Source of the DNA: Bacillus infantis NRRL B-14911
GTDB lineage: Bacteria > Bacillota > Bacilli > Bacillales > Cytobacillaceae
Reading direction: 5' to 3'
Assembly (NCBI RefSeq): GCF_000473245.1
Contig: NC_022524.1
Coordinates: forward strand, 1,760,501-1,824,500
DNA length: 64,000 bases
This document shows positions 18,745 to 27,779 of this stretch, piece after piece. Positions within the stretch are counted from its first letter, which is position 1, and every line of letters starts with the position of its first letter. The position numbers and the translations under genes are program-made. Below the pieces are notes generated by a model. The model searched no databases and had not been told where the DNA came from. It saw only the letters and a program-made list of their open reading frames with translations.

Positions 18745-18777
18745 GGGCTACTAAATTGTGATACTATTTAGTAGCTC
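18745..18777 (+). other. Strong hairpin between trmFO and xerC
   Basis: GGGCTACTAAAT (18745-18756) and ATTTAGTAGCTC (18766-18777) form a 12-bp stem with one G-U pair and the loop TGTGATACT. It is followed by TTGTGAGGTGA, which is the xerC ribosome binding site, not a T tract, so it is a poor intrinsic terminator. It may be a 3' stabiliser for trmFO or a control element for xerC. Confidence 0.6.
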
Positions 18778-18794
18778 TTGTGAGGTGAATCATT

Positions 18795-19697
18795 TTGAGC
18801 CCAAATGTGAACGATTCGTTACAATCATTTATTGAATATTTACAAATAGAAAGAAATTATTCACAATATACTATTGAACACTACCAGCATGATATTAAAG
18901 AGTTTTTCTTGTTCATGTCTGAACAAGCCATTCAATCAGTTAATGATGTTGAATATTTTGATGTCAGGCTTTATTTGACCAGGTTATACGAGCAAAAGCT
19001 TTCCAGGAAATCGGCAGCCCGCAAAATATCCAGCCTCAGAAGCTTTTATAAGTTTCTGGCAAGAGAGAAACTGGCAAATGACAACCCTTTTTCTGCCGTT
19101 TCGCTCCCGAAACTGGAAAAAAGGCTGCCTGAATTTTTTTATGAAGAAGAACTGAACTGCCTTTTTGAAAGCTGTGAAACAGATAGCCCCCTTGGAAAAA
19201 GGAATAAGGCTCTCCTTGAACTTCTGTATGCCACAGGCATGCGGGTCAGTGAATGCAGCCAGATCAGCCTGAAGGACATCGATATGGCTTTATCGACTGT
19301 GCTGGTGCATGGGAAAGGGCAGAAGGACAGGTATATCCCTTTCGGAAGCTTCGCACAGGATGCTTTGGAGCTATACATAACTGAAGGCAGAAAAGAACTG
19401 TTAACAGGCAGGGAAAGCCATGACAGACTATTTGTCAATTTCCGGGGCGGCCCCCTGACACCGCGGGGCATCCGGGAAATATTAAATAAAATGATCCAGA
19501 AATCTTCTTTGGAAGGCACTATTCACCCGCATATGCTTCGGCACTCCTTTGCTACGCATCTTTTATCGAATGGTGCTGATATGAGGACTGTACAGGAGCT
19601 CCTGGGGCATGCCTTCCTTTCATCCACCCAGGTATATACACATGTTACAAATGAATATTTGCGCAAGACCTATTTGAACACCCACCCGCGGGCATAA
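18795..19697 (+). CDS. xerC: Tyrosine recombinase XerC (CodV)
   Basis: XerC acts with XerD at dif to resolve chromosome dimers. The start is TTG, preceded by GAGGTGA at six-base spacing, giving 300 residues. The SAM-like N-terminal domain (FIEYLQIERNYSQYTIEHY) is followed by the catalytic domain with R150 (ATGMRVSE), H246 and R249 (HMLRHSF) and nucleophile Y281 (QVYTHV). The gene belongs to the conserved xerC-hslV-hslU-codY cluster of Bacillales. Confidence 0.96.
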   Translation: MSPNVNDSLQSFIEYLQIERNYSQYTIEHYQHDIKEFFLFMSEQAIQSVNDVEYFDVRLYLTRLYEQKLSRKSAARKISSLRSFYKFLAREKLANDNPFSAVSLPKLEKRLPEFFYEEELNCLFESCETDSPLGKRNKALLELLYATGMRVSECSQISLKDIDMALSTVLVHGKGQKDRYIPFGSFAQDALELYITEGRKELLTGRESHDRLFVNFRGGPLTPRGIREILNKMIQKSSLEGTIHPHMLRHSFATHLLSNGADMRTVQELLGHAFLSSTQVYTHVTNEYLRKTYLNTHPRA

Positions 19698-19719
19698 GCT
19701 CCAAAAGGAGGAATAATCA

Positions 19720-20262
19720 ATGTCTCAATTTCATGCTACAACTATTTTTGCCGTACAGCATAACGGGAAGTGCGCCATGGCAGGGGATGGCCAGGTCACA
19801 TTCGGAAATGCTGTCGTCATGAAGCATACAGCAAGAAAAGTCAGGAAATTGTTCAACGGAAAAGTGATTGCAGGCTTCGCAGGATCGGTGGCGGATGCAT
19901 TCACCCTGTTCGAATTGTTTGAAAGCAGGCTTGAGGAGTATAATGGAAACCTGCAAAGGGCGGCCGTTGAGCTTGCGAAAGAGTGGAGAAGCGATAAGGT
20001 CCTGAGAAAGCTCGAAGCCATGCTTATTGTCATGAACGAATCAGATCTTCTTCTCATTTCCGGGACCGGGGAAGTGATTGAACCTGATGACGGGATATTG
20101 GCAATCGGTTCAGGCGGCAACTATGCGCTGGCTGCTGGAAGGTCCCTGAAAAAATATGCAGGGGAACACCTGACAGCAAAGGAAATCGCCAGGTCTTCGC
20201 TTGAGGTGGCAGCTGAAATCTGTGTATATACGAACGAAAATATAATAGTGGAAGAGCTGTAG
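19720..20262 (+). CDS. hslV: HslV (ClpQ/CodW) peptidase subunit
   Basis: HslV forms the double-hexameric proteolytic core of the HslUV protease. The 180 residues contain GDGQVTFG and [12 protein letters not shown], typical of the family. As in B. subtilis ClpQ the protein starts MSQFHATT. The mature N-terminus would be a serine, a few residues ahead of the threonine used as nucleophile in other HslV, consistent with the Bacillus N-terminal-serine type. It has a good GGAGGA site. hslU lies about 110 bases downstream. Confidence 0.97.
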   Translation: MSQFHATTIFAVQHNGKCAMAGDGQVTFGNAVVMKHTARKVRKLFNGKVIAGFAGSVADAFTLFELFESRLEEYNGNLQRAAVELAKEWRSDKVLRKLEAMLIVMNESDLLLISGTGEVIEPDDGILAIGSGGNYALAAGRSLKKYAGEHLTAKEIARSSLEVAAEICVYTNENIIVEEL

Positions 20263-20373
20263 AAGGCTGCTCCCCTGCAGCGGATATTCCGTTTGCGGGG
20301 CAGGCGCCTGAAATTTGAGGCTGACGCCACAGGCTTGATCGTCTTGGCCGGCTAATACAAAGGAGTGCTGAAT

Positions 20374-21780
20374 ATGAGCTTAAGTACAAATTTAACACCC
20401 AGACAAATTGTTGAACGGCTTGACCAATATATCATTGGACAGAAAGATGCAAAGAAAGCAGTGGCAGTTGCTTTAAGGAACCGCTACCGCCGCGGCCTGC
20501 TCGAGGAAGCTATCCGCGATGAAATCAGCCCGAAGAATATCCTGATGATCGGACCAACCGGTGTAGGGAAGACGGAAATTGCCCGCAGGATGGCTAAGCT
20601 TGTCGGTGCTCCATTTGTAAAGGTCGAAGCCACGAAATTTACAGAAGTCGGCTATGTTGGCCGTGATGTAGAGTCAATGGTGCGTGATCTGGTGGAGACA
20701 TCGGTCCGCCTTGTAAAGGAAGAAAAAATGCAAAGCGTGAAAGAAAGGGCAGAAGAGAATGCGAACCGCCGCATTGTAGATATGCTCGTCCCTTCAGGCA
20801 AAAAAGCAGCTTCCTACAAAAATCCGCTGGAAATGCTGTTTGGCGGCGGAGGCGGCCAGCAGGATCAGGAAAATGAACCAGCGGAGGATTACAGCCTTAC
20901 AGAAAAACGGAAGATCGCCAGGGAAAAGCTCGCTATGGGCGAGCTTGAAAATGAATTGATCACCGTCGAGGTCGAAGAGCAGCAGCCGTCCATGTTTGAT
21001 ATGCTTCAAGGCTCCGGAATGGAGCAGATGGGCATGAATATGCAGGATGCGCTGAGCGGACTTATGCCAAAGAAAAGGAAGAAGCGCAAGCTGACTGTCC
21101 GGGAAGCGCGCAAAGTCCTTTCGAATGAAGAAGCACAAAAGCTGATCGATATGGATGAAGTGACCCAGGAAGCTGTCTTCAGGGCAGAGCAGAGCGGCAT
21201 CATTTTCATTGACGAAATTGATAAGATCGCCAGCAAATCAAGCGGAGGATCAAATGCTGATGTATCAAGGGAAGGCGTACAGCGTGATATCCTTCCTATT
21301 GTTGAAGGCTCAACGGTCGTTACGAAATACGGCTCTGTCAAAACAGATCATGTCCTTTTCATGGCAGCAGGGGCATTCCATATCGCCAAGCCGTCTGACT
21401 TGATACCGGAACTTCAGGGGAGATTCCCGATCCGGGTAGAGCTGACAAAGCTGACAGTCGAAGATTTTTATAAAATTTTGGTTGAACCTGATAATGCACT
21501 GACAAAACAATATACTGCATTATTGGAAACAGAAGGTATACAAATTGAATTTTCTGACGATGCTATTCGTAGAATCGCTGAAGTGGCATACGAGGTTAAT
21601 CAGAATACAGACAATATCGGCGCAAGAAGACTTCATACAATCCTTGAGAAACTGCTTGAGGATCTGTCTTTCGAAGCACCGGAAATTTCAATGGGCAAGG
21701 TGACCATCACCCCTCAGTATGTTGAGGAGAAACTTGGTGCCATCTCCCGCAATAAAGACCTGAGCCAGTTTATCTTATAG
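20374..21780 (+). CDS. hslU: HslU (ClpY) ATPase subunit of HslUV protease
   Basis: This AAA+ unfoldase feeds HslV. The start ATG 20374 follows AAAGGAG, giving 468 residues; a GTG nine bases upstream overlaps that site. The N-terminus has [19 protein letters not shown], Walker A is GPTGVGKTE at about 60-68 and Walker B is [11 protein letters not shown]. The inserted I domain (about 110-240) includes a GGGG-rich, Q/E-rich stretch. The C-terminal tail DLSQFIL is the conserved segment that docks into HslV. Confidence 0.97.
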   Translation: MSLSTNLTPRQIVERLDQYIIGQKDAKKAVAVALRNRYRRGLLEEAIRDEISPKNILMIGPTGVGKTEIARRMAKLVGAPFVKVEATKFTEVGYVGRDVESMVRDLVETSVRLVKEEKMQSVKERAEENANRRIVDMLVPSGKKAASYKNPLEMLFGGGGGQQDQENEPAEDYSLTEKRKIAREKLAMGELENELITVEVEEQQPSMFDMLQGSGMEQMGMNMQDALSGLMPKKRKKRKLTVREARKVLSNEEAQKLIDMDEVTQEAVFRAEQSGIIFIDEIDKIASKSSGGSNADVSREGVQRDILPIVEGSTVVTKYGSVKTDHVLFMAAGAFHIAKPSDLIPELQGRFPIRVELTKLTVEDFYKILVEPDNALTKQYTALLETEGIQIEFSDDAIRRIAEVAYEVNQNTDNIGARRLHTILEKLLEDLSFEAPEISMGKVTITPQYVEEKLGAISRNKDLSQFIL

Positions 21781-21896
21781 TTTTAACAAAAAGGTGTTAG
21801 GGTACAACAAACACATACGTACCAATGCCACTAAGGGATGAACACAGGTTATATCATTTAATAAGCAGTGTGTCACAGCCAATAGGAGGAAGAACA

Positions 21897-22676
21897 ATGG
21901 ATTTATTAACGAAAACAAGAAAAATTAATGCAATGCTGCAGAAAGCTGCCGGAAAACCGGTAAACTTCAAAGAAATGGCCGAGACGCTTAGTGAAGTGAT
22001 CGAAGCGAATATCTTTGTGGTAAGCCGCCGCGGAAAGCTGCTTGGCTTTGCAGTAAACCAGCAGATCGAAAATGAGCGCATGAAAAAAATGCTTGAAGAC
22101 CGTCAATTCCCTGAAGAATACACCAAGAGCCTGTTCAATATCCAGGAGACGTCTTCAAATCTTGATGTAGAAAGCGATTATACTGCTTTCCCTGTTGAAA
22201 ACAAGGAGCTGTTTAAGAACGGTCTGACAACGATCGTACCAATCATCGGGGGCGGAGAGCGCCTAGGTACGCTGATCCTCGCAAGGCTTCAGGAGCAGTT
22301 CCATGACGATGATCTGATTCTTGGCGAATACGGTGCAACAGTTGTCGGTATGGAAATCCTGCGTGAAAAAGCGGAGGAGATCGAGGAAGAGGCACGCAGC
22401 AAGGCTGTTGTACAAATGGCTATCAGCTCCCTTTCATACAGCGAGCTGGAAGCGATCGAGCATATCTTTGAAGAGCTTAACGGCAAAGAAGGCCTGCTTG
22501 TTGCTTCAAAAATTGCCGACAGAGTCGGAATTACGCGTTCTGTCATCGTAAACGCATTGAGAAAGCTGGAGAGCGCAGGAGTCATTGAATCGCGTTCACT
22601 CGGCATGAAGGGAACCTATATTAAAGTCCTGAACGATAAGTTCCTCGTCGAACTGGAAAAACTGAAAACAAGCTGA
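21897..22676 (+). CDS. codY: GTP-sensing transcriptional pleiotropic repressor CodY
   Basis: CodY senses GTP and branched-chain amino acids and represses nutrient-limitation genes, including in Bacillus the fla/che promoter region. The start ATG 21897 follows AATAGGAGGA and gives 259 residues; an upstream frame start was rejected. The GAF ligand domain spans about 1-155. The winged helix-turn-helix is at about 203-222 ([20 protein letters not shown]). It is the last gene of the xerC-hslVU-codY cluster and sits directly before the flagellar operon, as in B. subtilis. Confidence 0.98.
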   Translation: MDLLTKTRKINAMLQKAAGKPVNFKEMAETLSEVIEANIFVVSRRGKLLGFAVNQQIENERMKKMLEDRQFPEEYTKSLFNIQETSSNLDVESDYTAFPVENKELFKNGLTTIVPIIGGGERLGTLILARLQEQFHDDDLILGEYGATVVGMEILREKAEEIEEEARSKAVVQMAISSLSYSELEAIEHIFEELNGKEGLLVASKIADRVGITRSVIVNALRKLESAGVIESRSLGMKGTYIKVLNDKFLVELEKLKTS

Positions 22677-22684
22677 TATCTCAC

Positions 22685-22717
22685 AAAAAACCTGTTTCTG
22701 AAGAAACAGGTTTTTTT
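22685..22717 (+). terminator. Intrinsic terminator after codY
   Basis: A perfect 14-bp stem AAAAAACCTGTTTC (22685-22698) and GAAACAGGTTTTTT (22703-22716) with loop TGAA runs into T's. It should isolate the codY cluster from the flagellar operon. Confidence 0.88.
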
Positions 22718-23159
22718 ATTTTGGTTTTAAATGATGAATTATTACGGACATTACAGGGATTTTACACAATTCGTCGTAAAAGCTTGGTAAATCATAGAAA
22801 TAATATTATATCTTAATAATGATAAAAGTCGTATTTTTGCTAACATGAGAAGGATGTCAATAATGGATATAGGAAAAAGGAACTAATTGATTCGCAGCTT
22901 GAATTTTATTAATAAACCCGCATTCTGTAAGGAAAGAAAGCATGAAGCGAAAAAGCTTTCTGCATAAAAAAGGATTTTGTTCGTTCCAAAGAATGAAACA
23001 TCAAAATAGGACTTATGAATTATTAAATTTAACTTTAACTTCATAGACATATTATTTCAAATTCATTACAATAGTGATTAAGATTGAAAATTCGCCTATA
23101 ATCATCAAATTTCAACAAGAATTAACATTTTTTCTACTTTATACTGGCAGGTGCTGAAA
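22718..23159 (+). other. AT-rich intergenic control region before the fla/che operon
   Basis: These roughly 440 bases hold no supported gene and are much more AT-rich than their surroundings. The best promoter (23044-23072) is listed separately. Weaker hexamers include TTGGTA-N17-TATATC (22784-22812) and a TATAAT at 23097-23102 without a good -35. I saw no clear sigma-D promoter (TAAA-N15-GCCGATAT). In B. subtilis the equivalent region binds DegU, CodY and SlrR/SinR; I cannot assign such sites here. Confidence 0.55.
23044..23072 (+). promoter_or_regulatory. Candidate sigma-A promoter of the fla/che operon
   Basis: TAGACA (23044-23049) and TACAAT (23067-23072) are spaced by 17 bases and lie about 90 bases before the flgB start. 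Each hexamer has one mismatch to consensus. This would be the equivalent of P-fla/che, driving about 26 kb of genes. Confidence 0.55.
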
Positions 23160-23558
23160 TTGAATATTTTTTCTAATACGATATCGACACTTGAAAATTC
23201 TTTAAATCAAGCGTCTTTGAAACAGAAGGTTGTAGCGCAGAATATTGCGAATGCAGACACCCCGAATTATAAAGCAAAGGATGTAAGCTTTAAATCTGTT
23301 CTTCAGTCAGAAATGGCCATAGGCGGGATAGAGGCGAAACGGACGGATGTCCGCCATTACAGCTTTGCTGCTGAGGGCAGCGGGCAGTCCGGAGTCATTA
23401 TCAATAAAAATACGGACTTTAATCATAATGGCAATAATGTGGATATGGATAAAGAAATGTCAGAGCTGGCAGAGAACCAAATCTACTATAATGCCCTGGT
23501 TGAAAGGATCAGCGGGAAATTCACCAGTCTTCAGAATGTGATAAGAGGTGGAAGATAA
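23160..23558 (+). CDS. flgB: Flagellar basal-body rod protein FlgB
   Basis: FlgB is a proximal rod subunit exported through the flagellar type III system. The start is most likely TTG 23160, six bases after AGGTG, giving 132 residues that begin MNIFSNTISTLENSLNQ; a GTG at 23151 is the alternative. The flagellar rod/hook N-terminal motif is seen as KQKVVAQNIANADTPNYKAK. It is the first gene of the operon and is followed after two bases by flgC. Confidence 0.94.
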   Translation: MNIFSNTISTLENSLNQASLKQKVVAQNIANADTPNYKAKDVSFKSVLQSEMAIGGIEAKRTDVRHYSFAAEGSGQSGVIINKNTDFNHNGNNVDMDKEMSELAENQIYYNALVERISGKFTSLQNVIRGGR

Positions 23559-23560
23559 TC

Positions 23561-24010
23561 ATGAGCATGTTTCATAGCATGAACACAACATCCTCTGCCC
23601 TGACAGCGCAAAGGCTGAGGATGGATGTCATTTCGTCAAATATGGCAAACGTTGATTCAACAAGGGGCAAGCTTGTCAATGGCGAGTGGCAGCCTTATAC
23701 AAGGAAAGAAGTTGTGATGCAGCCGCAGGAAAAAAACTTTTCTTCATTCCTGAATACAGCTATGAATGCAGGCAGTGCAGGCAGCGGCGTGCGTGTATCG
23801 GAAATCAGGGAAGATCAGACACCGTTCAAGCTTGTTTATGACCCGAGTCATCCTGATGCAAATGAAGCAGGATACGTACAGATGCCGAATGTGGATCCCC
23901 TCAGGGAAATGGTAGACCTGATAAGCGCAACACGTTCTTACGAGGCAAACGTCACAGTCTTCAATGCTTCTAAAAGCATGATGATGAAAGCCTTGGAGAT
24001 AGGAAAGTAA
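23561..24010 (+). CDS. flgC: Flagellar basal-body rod protein FlgC
   Basis: The 149 residues begin MSMFHSMNTTSSALTAQRLR, with the rod signature DVISSNMANVDSTR. The C-terminus MVDLISATRSYEANVTVFNA is the conserved rod/hook family end. FlgC polymerises in the proximal rod with FlgB and FliE. It is preceded by GAGGTGG and lies in the flgB-flgC-fliE order found across Bacilli. Confidence 0.97.
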   Translation: MSMFHSMNTTSSALTAQRLRMDVISSNMANVDSTRGKLVNGEWQPYTRKEVVMQPQEKNFSSFLNTAMNAGSAGSGVRVSEIREDQTPFKLVYDPSHPDANEAGYVQMPNVDPLREMVDLISATRSYEANVTVFNASKSMMMKALEIGK

Positions 24011-24020
24011 AGGAGACTCT

Positions 24021-24332
24021 ATGATGAATAATATTTCTTTTTCGCCTGTTTCAAGCATCATGCAGCCGGCAAAGATCACAGGAACGGCTGCCGGAAGCGC
24101 GGCAGAAGGACATAAAAGCTTTGCTTCCATGCTTAAGCAATCGATTGATAATGTAAACAGCTCCCAGCTGCAATCTGATGTTATGACAGAAAAGCTTGCC
24201 CGGGGCGAAGATATCGGCCTCCACGAAGTGATGATTGCGTCACAAAAAGCCAGCATTACCATGCAGGCTGCGCTTGAAGTCAGGAATAAAGTGATAGAGG
24301 CATATCAGGAAACCATGAGAATGCAGGTTTAA
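24021..24332 (+). CDS. fliE: Flagellar hook-basal body complex protein FliE
   Basis: FliE joins the MS ring to the rod. The 103-residue protein carries the family segment SFASMLKQSIDNVNSSQ and the C-terminal motif DIGLHEVMIASQKASIT followed by ALEVRNKVIEAYQE. The start is ATG 24021, preceded by AAAGGAG. A 77-base gap without features separates it from fliF. Confidence 0.96.
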   Translation: MMNNISFSPVSSIMQPAKITGTAAGSAAEGHKSFASMLKQSIDNVNSSQLQSDVMTEKLARGEDIGLHEVMIASQKASITMQAALEVRNKVIEAYQETMRMQV

Positions 24333-24409
24333 TAGATTGCTGATTTAAGATTATGATGTTTAGCGGTTATTAGCTGCGGCTTGCTAGACAGGATAACCGG
24401 GGGATTGTG

Positions 24410-25996
24410 ATGAAAGAAAAGCTTCAAAAATTTTTCAACCCATTAAAAGAATTTTGGCAGAGCCGGACTAAGAAGCAGAAGGGGCTAATGGCTGGCTCTC
24501 TTATTTTGCTCCTATTGATTGCTTCGGCTGCCGTACTCCTGGCAGGGAGGACAACGATGGTTCCTTTATACAGCAATCTGTCACCTTCTGAAACAGGGGC
24601 AATAAAGGAAAGCCTGGACGGAAGAGGAATTGCTTCCGAAATAGCCGATGGAGGCTCAACCATCATGGTCCCCGAGGAAGTAGTGGATACTTTGAAGGTA
24701 GAGCTTGCCGCTGAAGGCATCCCGAAATCAGGCAGCATTGATTATTCGTTTTTCAGCCAGAATGCCGGAATAGGAATGACTGAAAATGAATTTAACGTTC
24801 TGAAGCTGGATGCTATGCAGACAGAGCTGTCCAATCTGATAAAAGGGATAGAAGGTGTCAATGATGCCAAAGTCATGATCAATCTTCCTGAAAAGGGAAT
24901 TTTTATAAATGACCAGACAGAAGAAGCATCTGCGAGCATCGTTTTGAACACAAAGCCAGGGTATCAGTTCGAAACGGAACAGATCAAATCCCTGTATCAT
25001 CTGATTTCAAAAAGTGTTCCTAATCTGCCTACAGATAATATCGTCGTAACAAACCAATTCTTTGAGTATTTTGATTTGGAAAACAGCAATGATACTTCAG
25101 GCAAAACAATCACGGCCCAGCTCGATGTAAAAAAACAGATCGAGAGAGATGTCCAGCGCCAGGTCCAAAGCATGCTCAGTACGCTGATGGGCCCGGAAAA
25201 AGTAGTGGTTTCCGTTTCTGCTGATATAGACTTTACCCAGGAAAACAGGGAAGAAAACCTGGTTACGCCTGTAGATGAAGAAAATATGGAAGGCATTGCG
25301 ATCAGCGCCAAGAAAATCACTGAAACCTTTACTGGAAGCGCGGAAGAAGCGGGCGGTATTGCAGGCACCGGTGATAACGAGATTACTAATTATCCTGGAG
25401 CAGCTGAAGGCTCAAATGGCGATTACGAGCGGATAGAAGAAACGATCAATAATGAAGTCAATAAAATCCGGAAAGAAATTGTAGAAAGCCCTTATAAGGT
25501 AAGAGATCTCGGCATTCAGGTAATGGTAGAACCGCCGACAGCTGACGATCCGACTTCCCTTCCGCAGGAGCGGGTCGATGATATTACTCAGATTCTCAGC
25601 ACCATTGTCAGGACCACAATCGATAAGAAAGCTGCCGGTGCAGATCTTACAGATGAAGATATTGCTGACAAAGTGGTTGTATCTGTTCAGCAGTTCCAGG
25701 GCAAAACCGAATTCCCTGAAGAAAGTGCTGCTGTTATTCCTTGGTGGGTATACGCCATTGGCGGTGTTCTGGTTGCGATCATCCTTCTGCTGGTGTTCCT
25801 GTTTATCAGGGCGAGGAGAAAGAGCCAGGAAGAGCAGGCAGAACTGGAAGAACAGGTTGAACCTGTCACCATCAAAGATGTGAACGAAGAACAGGAAACA
25901 GAAAGCAGCCTGAGAAGGAAGCAGCTTGAAAAGATGGCAAAAGAAAAACCGGAGGACTTTGCGAAGCTTCTGCGGTCATGGATTGCAGAAGACTAG
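24410..25996 (+). CDS. fliF: Flagellar MS-ring protein FliF
   Basis: FliF forms the membrane ring that houses the export gate. The 528 residues have an N-terminal membrane segment (about 25-45, GLMAGSLILLLLIASAAVLL). Periplasmic ring-building motifs follow, for example NEFNVLKLDAMQTELS. A second membrane helix lies at about 445-467 (WWVYAIGGVLVAIILLLVFL), then a cytoplasmic tail ending PEDFAKLLRSWIAED that binds FliG. ATG 24410 is preferred over the adjacent GTG 24407 for spacing to the GGGGG site. Confidence 0.97.
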   Translation: MKEKLQKFFNPLKEFWQSRTKKQKGLMAGSLILLLLIASAAVLLAGRTTMVPLYSNLSPSETGAIKESLDGRGIASEIADGGSTIMVPEEVVDTLKVELAAEGIPKSGSIDYSFFSQNAGIGMTENEFNVLKLDAMQTELSNLIKGIEGVNDAKVMINLPEKGIFINDQTEEASASIVLNTKPGYQFETEQIKSLYHLISKSVPNLPTDNIVVTNQFFEYFDLENSNDTSGKTITAQLDVKKQIERDVQRQVQSMLSTLMGPEKVVVSVSADIDFTQENREENLVTPVDEENMEGIAISAKKITETFTGSAEEAGGIAGTGDNEITNYPGAAEGSNGDYERIEETINNEVNKIRKEIVESPYKVRDLGIQVMVEPPTADDPTSLPQERVDDITQILSTIVRTTIDKKAAGADLTDEDIADKVVVSVQQFQGKTEFPEESAAVIPWWVYAIGGVLVAIILLLVFLFIRARRKSQEEQAELEEQVEPVTIKDVNEEQETESSLRRKQLEKMAKEKPEDFAKLLRSWIAED

Positions 25997-26008
25997 GAGG
26001 GTTTTTAA

Positions 26009-27025
26009 TTGGCAAAAAAAGAATTGAAAGAATTAACGGGCAAGCAAAAAGCAGCCATACTGCTGATCTCACTTGGACCTGATGTTGCCGCTTCGGTGTA
26101 CAAGCATTTAAGTGAAGAAGAAGTAGAAAAGCTGACGCTTGAGATTTCAGGGGTCAGAAAGGTCGAGTCCCATTCCAAGGAGGAAATTCTTGAAGAATTC
26201 CATAATATTGCCCTCGCGCAGGATTATATCTCCCAGGGAGGCATCGGCTACGCAAAAACGGTCCTGGAAAAAGCGTTAGGAGAGGAGCAGGCAGCCCTGA
26301 TCATTAACAGGCTGACTTCATCCCTTCAGGTGCGGCCATTTGATTTTGCCAGGAAGGCAGATCCGGCGCAAATACTTAATTTCATCCAAAATGAGCATCC
26401 CCAGACAATCTCGCTGATTCTTTCCTATCTGGATCCTCCTCAGGCAGGGCAGATATTGTCTGAGCTGCCGCAGGAGATGCAGGCGGATATTGCCAGAAGA
26501 ATAGCGGTCATGGACAGCACATCGCCTGAGATCATCAATGAAGTTGAGCAGATTCTCGAACGGAAGCTTTCTGCAACAGTCACTCAGGATTATACGCAAA
26601 CTGGCGGTATTGAAGCGGTTGTCGATGTTCTTAACGGAGTCGACAGAACAACAGAACGGACAATCCTGGACGCCCTTGAGATCCAGGATCCTGAACTCGC
26701 AGAGGAAATCAAGAAGAGGATGTTTGTGTTCGAGGATATTGTCACCCTTGACAGCCGTGCAATCCAGCGGGTGATCAGGGACTGTGAAAGCGAAGACCTG
26801 ATGCTTTCATTGAAGGTCTCCAGTGATGATGTCAAAGACATTGTCTTCAAAAACATGTCTACCCGGATGGTTGAAACCTTCAAGGAGGAAATGGAATATA
26901 TGGGCCCTGTCAGGCTGAGGGATGTAGAAGAAGCCCAGTCAAGGATCGTAGCCATTATCCGCCGCCTTGAAGAAGCCGGGGAAATCGTCGTAGCGCGCGG
27001 CGGAGGAGATGATATTATTGTCTAG
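26009..27025 (+). CDS. fliG: Flagellar motor switch protein FliG
   Basis: FliG is the C-ring subunit that contacts the stator and FliF. The start is TTG 26009 after AGGAGGG, giving 338 residues. Visible are the N-terminal GKQKAAILLISLGPDVAASV, the middle-domain EHPQTISLILSYLDP and the C-terminal torque-helix region (MFVFEDIVTLDSRAIQRVIR) with its charged residues. The end overlaps fliH by eight bases. Confidence 0.97.
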   Translation: MAKKELKELTGKQKAAILLISLGPDVAASVYKHLSEEEVEKLTLEISGVRKVESHSKEEILEEFHNIALAQDYISQGGIGYAKTVLEKALGEEQAALIINRLTSSLQVRPFDFARKADPAQILNFIQNEHPQTISLILSYLDPPQAGQILSELPQEMQADIARRIAVMDSTSPEIINEVEQILERKLSATVTQDYTQTGGIEAVVDVLNGVDRTTERTILDALEIQDPELAEEIKKRMFVFEDIVTLDSRAIQRVIRDCESEDLMLSLKVSSDDVKDIVFKNMSTRMVETFKEEMEYMGPVRLRDVEEAQSRIVAIIRRLEEAGEIVVARGGGDDIIV

Positions 27026-27779
27026 GCTTATCAAGTCGCATTGGGCCCAGCCTTCAGAGCAGCAGAAAAAAGTCATATCCATTAAGCTGCTGAATCAGGA
27101 TTTGCCAGCCGCCGAGCTGCAGGAAGAAGCGCCATTTAATCAGCAGCTTCTTATAGATGAGGCCCGCAGAGAAGCAGAGTCCATCATTCAGCAGGCGAAT
27201 GAAGAAGCCCGGCAGCTCCTGGAGCATATAGAACAGGAGCGGGTCCGATTCGAGCAGGAGAAAGAAGAGGCCAGAGAGTCAGCGAGGCATGACGGATTCC
27301 AGGAAGGCCTGGCAGAAGGAAGGCAATCGGGCCTTATGGAGTTCAGTGAAACGATAGGGTTTGCAAAAGAAATTGTTGAATCATCCAAAGCTGACTACCA
27401 GAATACGATTGAGTCTTCGGAAGGGACGATCCTTGATATTGGCATCAAAGTGGCTGAAAGAATTCTCAGCAGTGTGCTTGAAGAAGACAGCAGCAGATTC
27501 CTGCCGGTTGTCAAAAGAGCCCTCAAGGAATCGCGGGAATACCGGGAGGTCCAGCTCCATGTCCATCCCGGCCGCTACAGTTTCCTGCTTGAGCATAAGG
27601 ATGAGCTGCTGGCCATCTATCCAAGGGAAACTAATCTTTATATCTATCCTGACGAAGAGCTGGAAGAGTGCAGCTGCGTCATTGAGTCTCCCGGCGGAAG
27701 GATCAATGCCGGTGTTGACAGCCAGCTTGAAGAAATGAAAAGGAAGCTGATTGAACTGCTGGAGAGTGAAAATAATTGA
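27018..27779 (+). CDS. fliH: Flagellar assembly protein FliH (export ATPase regulator)
   Basis: FliH binds and regulates the FliI ATPase and docks it to the C ring. I place the start at TTG 27018 (MSRLIKSHWAQPSEQQK) because GGAGGAG at 27002-27008 has proper spacing to it. The ATG at 27009 directly abuts that site. The product is about 253 residues, with a long charged coiled coil (about 45-95) and a C-terminal V-ATPase-E-like domain ending in GRINAGVDSQLEEMKRKL. It overlaps fliI by a few bases. Confidence 0.92.
   Translation: MSRLIKSHWAQPSEQQKKVISIKLLNQDLPAAELQEEAPFNQQLLIDEARREAESIIQQANEEARQLLEHIEQERVRFEQEKEEARESARHDGFQEGLAEGRQSGLMEFSETIGFAKEIVESSKADYQNTIESSEGTILDIGIKVAERILSSVLEEDSSRFLPVVKRALKESREYREVQLHVHPGRYSFLLEHKDELLAIYPRETNLYIYPDEELEECSCVIESPGGRINAGVDSQLEEMKRKLIELLESENN

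Noticed and set aside
22718-23159. Sigma-D promoter upstream of flgB
   Set aside because: No TAAA-N15-GCCGATAT match; GCCTATAAT at 23094 lacks a correctly spaced -35.
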